From the NCBI GenBank assembly GCA_946540705.1, contig CAMNJD010000322.1:1-6234 (forward strand): DNA of 6,234 bases, given 5' to 3'. This DNA is from an uncultured Ruminococcus sp. GTDB lineage: Bacteria > Bacillota > Clostridia > Oscillospirales > Ruminococcaceae. The position numbers and the translations under genes were made by a program. The notes beneath the pieces were generated by a model, which ran no database searches, had not been told where the DNA came from, and was given only the letters and a program-made list of their open reading frames with translations. Shown one piece after another: positions 1-5,181 of this stretch (its first letter is position 1; each line of letters begins with the position of its first letter).

Positions 1-764
1 ACGCACAGGAGCTGATCGCAAACGGCACCTGCACGATCTCCGACGTCATCGGAACCCGTGACTCGATCATGACCTATCTGCTCTATCACAATGTCGAGCC
101 GAAGCAGGCGTTCCAGATCATGGAGGATACGCGAAAGGGCAAGGCGCCCAAGACCTTCACGCCCGAGCGCATCCAAATGCTGCTCGATCACAATGTGCCG
201 CAGTGGTACATCGACTCCTGCCTGAAGATCAAGTACATGTTCCCGAAGGCGCACGCGGCGGCATATGTCACTGCGGCGATCAAGCTGGGCTGGTTCAAGC
301 TCTACAAGCCGCTCGAATATTACGCGACCTATTTCTCCGTGCGCGGCGATGACTTTGACGCGGCACTGGCAGTGCAGGGCATTGAGGCCGTGCGGAACCG
401 CATTCAGGAGCTTTCCGCAAAGGGCAAGGAGCGCACAAAGAAAGAAACCGACCTCTTTGAACTGCTGAAGATCGTGAACGAGATGATGTCCCGCGGCTAT
501 TTCTTCCTGCCGGTTGACCTGAAGCGGTCACATGCGACAGATTATCTGATCGAGGACGGCAAGCTGCGCATCCCGTTCGGCGCGATCAGCGGCATCGGCA
601 CGAAGGCTGCGGAGAAGCTGTATGAGACTGCACAGCACGGCGATTATATCTCGATAGATGAATTTCAGGCGCAGAGCGGTGCATCAAAAGCGACAATCGA
701 CGCACTGGAGGAGCTCGGCGCTTTGGGAAATCTGCCGAAATCCAATCAGTTGTCGCTGTTCTGA
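1..764 (+). CDS. polC: DNA polymerase III alpha subunit, PolC type (C-terminal part; 5' end outside window)
   Basis: This is the C-terminal 253 residues of the replicative DNA polymerase of low-GC Gram-positive bacteria, which synthesises chromosomal DNA at the fork with the beta clamp. The reading frame is open from base 3, upstream of the first visible ATG, so the gene is cut by the window edge and is not a small gene starting at 69. Visible hallmarks are the conserved KYMFPKAHAAAYV block followed by YYATYFSVRGDDFDA, a late helix-hairpin-helix-like segment (FGAISGIGTKAAEKL), and the extreme C-terminus SNQLSLF. QLSLF matches the beta-clamp-binding consensus found at the end of PolC. The exonuclease, PHP and catalytic palm regions of the roughly 1,400-residue family lie upstream and are not seen. 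No frameshift is visible. No terminator hairpin follows the stop; the his promoter begins two bases later. Identification is firm; DnaE is unlikely because of the C-terminal tail and the block order. Confidence 0.96.
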   Translation, partial: AQELIANGTCTISDVIGTRDSIMTYLLYHNVEPKQAFQIMEDTRKGKAPKTFTPERIQMLLDHNVPQWYIDSCLKIKYMFPKAHAAAYVTAAIKLGWFKLYKPLEYYATYFSVRGDDFDAALAVQGIEAVRNRIQELSAKGKERTKKETDLFELLKIVNEMMSRGYFFLPVDLKRSHATDYLIEDGKLRIPFGAISGIGTKAAEKLYETAQHGDYISIDEFQAQSGASKATIDALEELGALGNLPKSNQLSLF

Positions 765-765
765 C

Positions 766-794
766 TTGACTTTTCTATAGTATTATGGTAATAT
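766..794 (+). promoter_or_regulatory. Sigma-A-type promoter with extended -10 for the his operon
   Basis: The -35 box TTGACT (766-771; consensus TTGACA) is followed by an exact 17-base spacer and the -10 box TAATAT (789-794; consensus TATAAT). TG at 786-787, one base before the -10, makes an extended -10 element. Transcription is predicted to start at about 799-802, giving a leader of about 70 bases before hisZ. The region is distinctly AT-rich against GC-rich flanking genes. It is the only strong promoter I see upstream of the four his genes. The elements are seen directly; activity is inferred. Confidence 0.85.
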
Positions 795-796
795 AG

Positions 797-823
797 TAGC
801 ATGTTAGTATGTTAGCAAGCTAA
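797..823 (+). promoter_or_regulatory. Candidate operator: 8-bp direct repeats and a dyad over the his transcription start
   Basis: Three head-to-tail 8-base units, TAGCATGT, TAGTATGT and TAGCAAGC, start at 797, 805 and 813. The second differs from the first by one base and the third by two. An inverted repeat, TTAGC-AA-GCTAA, occupies 812-823, and TAGCATGTTA (797-806) is itself near-palindromic. The array begins three bases after the -10 box and covers the predicted start site, a usual place for a repressor to block initiation. That it is an operator, and that it responds to histidine, is inference; chance repeats in an AT-rich stretch cannot be excluded. Confidence 0.4.
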
Positions 824-826
824 AGC

Positions 827-855
827 GCCGGCGGTGCATGCGGCATTTCTCCGGC
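827..855 (+). other. Weak GCCGG/CCGGC hairpin in the his leader
   Basis: GCCGG at 827-831 can pair with CCGGC at 851-855, leaving a 19-base loop that contains the palindrome GCATGC (836-841). The arm ends just before the A-rich ribosome binding site, so folding would leave that site exposed rather than hide it. There is no T tract after it, so it is not an intrinsic terminator. No T-box signature and no run of His codons is present in the roughly 70-base leader. It may help mRNA folding or mean nothing. Confidence 0.2.
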
Positions 856-858
856 AAA

Positions 859-865
859 AAAGGAG
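859..865 (+). promoter_or_regulatory. Ribosome binding site that fixes the hisZ start
   Basis: AAAGGAG lies five bases before the ATG at 871. An in-frame ATG at 838 would add eleven residues but has no comparable purine-rich site, and the added residues resemble nothing in the HisZ family. The 871 start gives MNKYDRITPEGTRD, which puts the conserved TPEGTRD motif at the usual distance from the N-terminus. Confidence 0.85.
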
Positions 866-870
866 TTTCT

Positions 871-2082
871 ATGAATAAATATGACAGAATCACACCGGAA
901 GGGACCCGCGACGCGCTGTTTGCGGAATGCACCCTCCGCCGCGGTGTCGAAAGCCGCCTGATCTCGCTCTTTACCGCACGGGGCTACAGCGAGATCATTA
1001 CCCCGACGCTCGAATTCTACGACGTCTTTCACCGCGAGACACATCCGCTGCCGATGGAGCAGATGTTCAAGCTGACTGACTCCAAGGGCAGACTGATGGT
1101 GCTGCGCCCGGATAACACCATACCGATTGCGCGTGTCTGCGCGACCAGACTGCGTGATGCCGCACTGCCGCTGCGCCTGTGCTATCACCAGAATATCCAC
1201 GTTCTCTCGCCCTCCCTCAAGGGGCGTGATGATGAGATCTCGCAGGCCGGCCTTGAACTGATCGGTTCAAGCTCCCGCATGGCCGATCTCGAGGTCATCG
1301 CGGCAGCAGCCGATGCACTCCGGGCATGCGGCGGAGAGTATACGCTGGAGTTGGGCAACGCCGCGTTTTTCCGCGAGCTGATGTCTCAGCTTCCCGCAGA
1401 TGAAGCAGTCAAGGAATCTGTCCGCGACAGCATCGAAACGAAAAATTACCCCGCACTGCACGACCTGCTCGAAGGGCTGCCGGAATCCGATGCGACCCGC
1501 GTGCTCTGCAAGCTGCCGACACTGTTCGGCGGCGAGGAGGTCTTTGAGAAGGCTGCTGCGCTCTGCACGGCGGAACGCTTCACTGCGATCCTCGATGAGC
1601 TGCATGCGCTCTATCACGCCGTGTCGCAGTTCATTGACAAGTCGCATCTGCGGGTCGATCTCAGTATGATGCACCGCACCGACTACTACACCGGCATGAT
1701 CCTGCGCGGCTATCTCTCAGGTTACGGCGAGGAGATTCTCTCCGGCGGCCGCTATGACAAGCTGATCGCGGAATTCGGCTATGATGTTCCTGCAACGGGC
1801 TTTGCCGTCAATATTGATGCGGCTGTCAAGGTTCTGAGCAAGCAGCAGGGCGACTCCCCCGCTGACGTCAGACCGGCAAGCAATGTGCTGATCTGGGCAG
1901 CGGCAGGCTGTGAGGCCGATGCCGTTGAGGCTGCATGCAATCTGCGCGAAAAGGGGCTCGTTGTGGAGCATTCGCTCTCGGAAACCCTCGAGGATGCGCG
2001 GAAATATGCCGCGGAACACGGCATTGACAGCGTGCTTGAAATCACCTCTCGCAGGCAGAGCGAGAATGCGAAAGGAGTGTGA
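871..2082 (+). CDS. hisZ: ATP phosphoribosyltransferase regulatory subunit HisZ
   Basis: HisZ is a catalytically idle paralogue of histidyl-tRNA synthetase that pairs with short-form HisG to make active, histidine-sensitive ATP phosphoribosyltransferase in the cytoplasm. The 403-residue product carries the class II synthetase-like core: TPEGTRD (8-14), LRPDNTIPIARV (78-89), DYYTGMILRGY (271-281) and SGGRYDKLIAEFG (291-303), then PATGFAVNID. It differs from true HisRS, where motif 2 reads LRPEGT and the catalytic Arg sits in RGLDYY. Here the equivalent stretch is HRTDYY, so on a simple alignment that Arg position holds His. A tail from about residue 337 to 392 (VLIWAAAG, ACNLREKGLVVEHSL, AAEHGIDSVLEI) resembles a reduced anticodon-binding fold; shorter HisZ proteins lack it. 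It is first in the operon and is followed after three bases by hisG, whose ribosome binding site lies in the last hisZ codons. The partner gene next door makes HisZ much more likely than HisRS. Confidence 0.94.
   Translation: MNKYDRITPEGTRDALFAECTLRRGVESRLISLFTARGYSEIITPTLEFYDVFHRETHPLPMEQMFKLTDSKGRLMVLRPDNTIPIARVCATRLRDAALPLRLCYHQNIHVLSPSLKGRDDEISQAGLELIGSSSRMADLEVIAAAADALRACGGEYTLELGNAAFFRELMSQLPADEAVKESVRDSIETKNYPALHDLLEGLPESDATRVLCKLPTLFGGEEVFEKAAALCTAERFTAILDELHALYHAVSQFIDKSHLRVDLSMMHRTDYYTGMILRGYLSGYGEEILSGGRYDKLIAEFGYDVPATGFAVNIDAAVKVLSKQQGDSPADVRPASNVLIWAAAGCEADAVEAACNLREKGLVVEHSLSETLEDARKYAAEHGIDSVLEITSRRQSENAKGV
2071..2077 (+). promoter_or_regulatory. hisG ribosome binding site inside the end of hisZ
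   Basis: AAAGGAG overlaps the last codons of hisZ, eight bases before the hisG ATG. Ribosomes finishing hisZ would end on top of this site, so translation of the two subunits is probably coupled, which suits two proteins that assemble together. Confidence 0.8.
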
Positions 2083-2085
2083 ACC

Positions 2086-2724
2086 ATGCAAAGACCGATC
2101 CGTATTGCACTGACCAAGGGCAGACTGGAAAAGGACACAGTCGGCATGTTTGAGCAGCTCGGCATCGACTGCACGGCGGTTCACGAAAAAGGCCGCAAGC
2201 TGATCCTCCCGATCGGCGACGGCAGCATTGAGGTTGTGCTGGCAAAGGCAAACGACGTGATTACGTATGTTGAGCACGGCGTCTGCGACCTCGGCGTGGT
2301 CGGCAAGGACACGATCCTCGAGATGCAGGGCAAGTTCTATGAGCTGCTGGATCTCGGCTTCGGCCGCTGCAAGTTCGCGCTCGCAGTCAAAAAGGGAACC
2401 GATTTCTACTCCGGCTACGGCGTGAAGACAATCGCCTCGAAATATCCGAACGTGACGCGCCGCTTCTTTGAAGCAAAGGGCATGGACGTCGATATTGTCA
2501 AGATCGAGGGCTCTGTGGAGCTGGCTCCGCTGCTGGAGCTCTCCGACGGCATTGTCGATATCGTCGAGACAGGCACGACCCTGAAGGAAAACGGGCTGGA
2601 GGTATTCGAGGATGTCTGCCCGATCTCCGCAAGACTGATTGCAAATACCGTCAGCATGAAGCTGCGGCAGTCTGAGATTGAGGATCTTGTCACAAAGATT
2701 GAGAAATACCTGAAAGCACGATAA
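2086..2724 (+). CDS. hisG: ATP phosphoribosyltransferase catalytic subunit, short form (HisG_S)
   Basis: HisG catalyses the first step of histidine synthesis: ATP + PRPP gives N1-(5-phosphoribosyl)-ATP + pyrophosphate. At 212 residues it is the short form, lacking the C-terminal regulatory domain of the roughly 300-residue long form, and so it needs HisZ for activity and feedback control. Family blocks seen are RIALTKGRLEKDT (6-18), EVVLAKANDVITYVEHGVCDLGVVGKD (49-75), the LLDLGFGRCKFALA segment (87-100), and the PRPP-binding loop DIVETGTTLKENGL (158-171). The conserved ISARLIANTVSMK segment (180-192) follows. The product is complete at both ends compared with other short HisG proteins. The start is supported by an AAAGGAG eight bases upstream. 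It sits directly after hisZ and before hisD, the standard clostridial order. Confidence 0.97.
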   Translation: MQRPIRIALTKGRLEKDTVGMFEQLGIDCTAVHEKGRKLILPIGDGSIEVVLAKANDVITYVEHGVCDLGVVGKDTILEMQGKFYELLDLGFGRCKFALAVKKGTDFYSGYGVKTIASKYPNVTRRFFEAKGMDVDIVKIEGSVELAPLLELSDGIVDIVETGTTLKENGLEVFEDVCPISARLIANTVSMKLRQSEIEDLVTKIEKYLKAR

Positions 2725-2776
2725 ATCTCAGCTCATACGTACATTTTCTGTTTCAGAGAAAGGAAGGGATCCATCC
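2725..2776 (+). promoter_or_regulatory. hisG-hisD spacer with AU-rich hairpin and hisD ribosome binding site
   Basis: This 52-base gap is much longer than the other two in the operon (3 and 6 bases). TTTTCTG (2744-2750) can pair around a TTT loop with CAGAGAAA (2754-2761), seven pairs with one bulged G. The 3' arm ends at the start of the ribosome binding site AGGAAGGG (2761-2768), which is eight bases from the hisD ATG. No convincing internal promoter is seen: TTGAGA at 2699 with a 17-base spacer leads only to a poor -10. The hairpin is weak and lacks a following T tract, so it is not a terminator; it might tune hisD translation or mRNA processing. Confidence 0.4.
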
Positions 2777-4075
2777 ATGCAAATCATCCGCTGCAACGGT
2801 CAGGACGAAGCGGCATTCTTTGCACAGCTTCGCAGCAGAAGTGCCGCCCCCGACCCCGGAGTCGTCGAGACGGTCACAACAATTCTGGAGGATGTCCGCA
2901 CGAAGGGCGATGAAGCCGTCCGTGCATATACAGAAAAATTTGACGGCAAATGCCCCGAACAGTTCGAGGTCGATGCCGATACCATTTCCGATGCGCTGGA
3001 AGCCGCAGACCCGAAATTCGTCGAGGCACTGCTCAATTCGATCGAGAATATCTCCGATTTCCACAACCGCCAGAAGGAGCAGGGCTTCTGCAATACCCGT
3101 TCTGACGGTGTGATCCTCGGCCAGCGGCTCCGCGGTCTGGATCGCGTGGGTCTGTATGTTCCCGGCGGCACCGCAGCGTATCCCTCCTCGGTGCTGATGA
3201 ACGCGATCCCCGCAAAGATCGCAGGCGTCAGGGAGCTCATCATGGTCACACCGCCCGCAAAGGACGGCAAGCCGAACCCCGATATTCTTGTTGCTGCATC
3301 GCTCTGCGGTGTTGACCGCATCTTCCTCATGGGCGGCGCACAGGCAGTTGCGGCACTCGCATACGGCACGGACACGATCCCGCGTGTGGACAAGATCGTC
3401 GGCCCGGGCAACATTTTCGTCGCAACGGCAAAGCGCCTGCTCTACGGCGTTGTCGATATCGACATGGTCGCGGGGCCGAGCGAGGTGCTGGTCATGGCCG
3501 ATGACACTGCAAACCCGAAGTTCGTCGCCGCAGACCTGATGTCGCAGGCCGAGCACGACAAGCTCGCATCTGCAATCCTCGTCACGACCTCAGAGCGCGT
3601 TGCAAAGGAGACACAGGCAGAGTTTGAACGGCAGATGGCCTACCTCGAGCGCCGCGAGATCATCAAGTCGTCGCTGGACAACTTCGGCGCAATCCTGATC
3701 TGCGATACGCCGGAGCAGGCTGTCGAACTTGCGAATGAAGTCGCGCCGGAGCACCTCGAGGTGCTGATGCAGAATCCGCTGGAATACATCGGCAAGCTCG
3801 ACAATGCCGGCTCCGTGTTCCTCGGGACTTACGCCTCCGAGCCGCTCGGCGATTACTATGCAGGCCCGAACCACGTCCTCCCGACCTCCGGCACGGCACG
3901 CTTTTTCTCGCCGCTGTCCGTTTACAGCTTCATCAAGCGTTCCAGCTATATCTACTACACGGAGGATGCCCTGCGTGCGGCAAAGGATGACATCATTCTC
4001 GTCGCGAACAAGGAGGGCCTGACCGCACACGCGAACGCGATCGCAGTGCGGTTTGAGGATGAAACAAAGGAGTAA
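2777..4075 (+). CDS. hisD: Histidinol dehydrogenase HisD
   Basis: HisD carries out the last two steps of histidine synthesis, oxidising L-histidinol through histidinal to L-histidine with two NAD+ on a zinc-dependent cytoplasmic homodimer. The 432-residue length is usual for the family. Conserved blocks are DRVGLYVPGGTAAYPSSVLM (122-141), FLMGGAQAVAALAYGT (183-198), VDKIVGPGN (204-212) and DIDMVAGPSE (227-236). By comparison with the E. coli enzyme the zinc ligands are Q257 and H260 (SQAEHDK), D359 (GDYYAGPNH) and H418 (GLTAHAN). The catalytic Glu-His pair is E325-H326 in APEHLE. All are present, so the enzyme should be active. The start is fixed by AGGAAGGG eight bases upstream. It lies between hisG and hisC, six bases from the latter. 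No sign of truncation or transfer. Confidence 0.98.
   Translation: MQIIRCNGQDEAAFFAQLRSRSAAPDPGVVETVTTILEDVRTKGDEAVRAYTEKFDGKCPEQFEVDADTISDALEAADPKFVEALLNSIENISDFHNRQKEQGFCNTRSDGVILGQRLRGLDRVGLYVPGGTAAYPSSVLMNAIPAKIAGVRELIMVTPPAKDGKPNPDILVAASLCGVDRIFLMGGAQAVAALAYGTDTIPRVDKIVGPGNIFVATAKRLLYGVVDIDMVAGPSEVLVMADDTANPKFVAADLMSQAEHDKLASAILVTTSERVAKETQAEFERQMAYLERREIIKSSLDNFGAILICDTPEQAVELANEVAPEHLEVLMQNPLEYIGKLDNAGSVFLGTYASEPLGDYYAGPNHVLPTSGTARFFSPLSVYSFIKRSSYIYYTEDALRAAKDDIILVANKEGLTAHANAIAVRFEDETKE
4066..4072 (+). promoter_or_regulatory. hisC ribosome binding site overlapping the end of hisD
   Basis: AAAGGAG within the last hisD codons lies nine bases before the hisC ATG. It confirms the hisC start and suggests translational coupling of hisD and hisC. 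Confidence 0.75.
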
Positions 4076-4081
4076 CCCCGC

Positions 4082-5131
4082 ATGAAATTACCGGAAAAAC
4101 TGACAAAGCTCAAGCCCTATGACCCGATCACCGGCTATTATCCCGTGCGGCTTGATGCAAATGAGTCTTTTTTTGATCTGCCGACCGTTCTGAAGGCAAA
4201 GGTCGCAGACGCGATCGAGCAGATCTCCTATAACCGCTATCCCGACCCTGTTGCAGCCGATGTTGTCAAAGCATTTGCTGCATACTACGGCATCTCGCCG
4301 GACTGCGTCACCGCCGGAAACGGCTCCGATGAGATCATCACGATCATCCTGAACAGCTTTCTCTCAAAAGGCAGCAGACTCGTCACTGTCGCACCGGATT
4401 TCTCGATGTACAAGCTGTATGCGGAGCTGGCAGAGCTTGAGGTCGTGACCGTCCCGAAGAAAGAGGATCTTCAGATCGACATGGATGCACTGATCGCGGC
4501 AGCAAAGGAAGCAAACGCAGTGCTGTTCTCGAACCCCTGCAACCCGACCTCACTCGGTGAACCGCGGGAGGCGATCATCCGCCTGATCGAAGCTGCACCG
4601 GACTGCCTGATGCTGGTCGATGAGGCTTACATGGATTTCTGGGACGAGAGCGTGCTCGATCTCGTGACGAAATACGACAACCTGATCGTTCTGCGCACCT
4701 GTTCCAAGGCGATGGGACTGGCCTCGCTGCGCATGGGCTTTGCGGTGACAGACCCCTATAAGACCGGTCTGATGCGGGCTGCGAAATCGCCCTATAACTG
4801 CGACGCGGTGACACAGGTCATTGCGGCTGCGGTGCTGAAGGAGCAGTCGCTGATGCAGCACTGCCGCGATGAGATCATCGTGCAGACACAGCGGCTCTAT
4901 ACTGCGATCAACGATCTGGTGCTGCGCTATCCGGAGGTGCTGGATAAGGTCTATCCGCCGCGCACGAACTTCGTGTTTGTCCAGACGGCCTATGCACATG
5001 AGATCTTCGAGCAGCTTTTGCAGAAGGGCATTTCTGTCCGCTGCTTCCCGAACGGTCTGCGCATCTGCGCCGGCACGCGCCGTGAGCAGACGCTTCTGAT
5101 CAATGAGCTGGAGGACATTCTTCAGCCGTAA
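4082..5131 (+). CDS. hisC: Histidinol-phosphate aminotransferase HisC
   Basis: HisC is a PLP-dependent fold-type I aminotransferase that converts imidazole acetol phosphate and glutamate to L-histidinol phosphate and 2-oxoglutarate. The 349 residues match the family length. Seen in order: LDANES near the N-terminus (24-29), GNGSDEII (79-86, cofactor phosphate region), APDFSMY (104-110), NPCNPTS (151-157, with the PLP-contacting Asn154), VDEAYMDF (179-186, Asp180 and Tyr183 at the pyridine ring), and TCSKAMGLASLRMGF (206-220), where Lys209 is the Schiff-base lysine and Arg217 binds phosphate. LRICAGT (326-332) supplies the substrate-carboxylate Arg327. The usual Gly of NPxNPTG is Ser here. Its place six bases after hisD makes HisC far more likely than a related aromatic or cobalamin-pathway (CobD-like) aminotransferase. 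It is the last gene of the operon, ending 12 bases before a terminator. Confidence 0.95.
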   Translation: MKLPEKLTKLKPYDPITGYYPVRLDANESFFDLPTVLKAKVADAIEQISYNRYPDPVAADVVKAFAAYYGISPDCVTAGNGSDEIITIILNSFLSKGSRLVTVAPDFSMYKLYAELAELEVVTVPKKEDLQIDMDALIAAAKEANAVLFSNPCNPTSLGEPREAIIRLIEAAPDCLMLVDEAYMDFWDESVLDLVTKYDNLIVLRTCSKAMGLASLRMGFAVTDPYKTGLMRAAKSPYNCDAVTQVIAAAVLKEQSLMQHCRDEIIVQTQRLYTAINDLVLRYPEVLDKVYPPRTNFVFVQTAYAHEIFEQLLQKGISVRCFPNGLRICAGTRREQTLLINELEDILQP

Positions 5132-5135
5132 TCAC

Positions 5136-5180
5136 AAAAAACGAACCCGCTGTACACGACCGTACAGCGGGTTTTCTGAT
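5136..5180. terminator. Bidirectional intrinsic terminator between hisC and the EAL gene
   Basis: A perfect 12-bp stem pairs 5144-5155 with 5162-5173 (core CCCGCTGTAC / GTACAGCGGG) around the six-base loop ACGACC. On the plus strand the 3' arm runs into TTTTCTGATTTT. On the minus strand the arm is followed by CG and then six T, from the A6 at 5136-5141. It lies within the 50 bases between two convergent stop codons and would end both transcripts, which means the his operon stops after hisC. Confidence 0.93.
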
Positions 5181-5181
5181 T

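Noticed and set aside
838..870. Upstream in-frame ATG as the hisZ start, or as a histidine leader peptide
   Set aside because: No ribosome binding site precedes 838, the extra residues contain a single His, and no attenuator hairpin with a T tract follows. The AAAGGAG at 859-865 points to 871.
765..870. T-box or other riboswitch controlling the his operon
   Set aside because: The predicted leader is only about 70 bases, far too short for a T-box, and no T-box consensus or terminator/antiterminator pair is present.
1717..2277. Open frame of 186 codons antisense to the hisZ-hisG junction
   Set aside because: It spans the ends of two firmly identified genes, has odd composition and no start signal, so it is treated as a shadow frame.
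2699..2727. Internal promoter for hisD (TTGAGA, 17-base spacer, TAAATC)
   Set aside because: The -10 matches consensus at only about half its positions and lacks a TG extension; it is much weaker than the promoter at 766-794.
2742..2757. CodY-like box before hisD (ATTTTCTG half-site)
   Set aside because: The left half of the AATTTTCWGAAAATT consensus fits, but the right half does not, so the match is no better than chance in an AT-rich spacer.
2753..3556. Long open frame (267 codons) antisense to hisD
   Set aside because: It is a shadow of a GC-rich gene with clear catalytic motifs on the plus strand; the translation is Cys/Arg/His-rich, resembles no family, and lacks a ribosome binding site.
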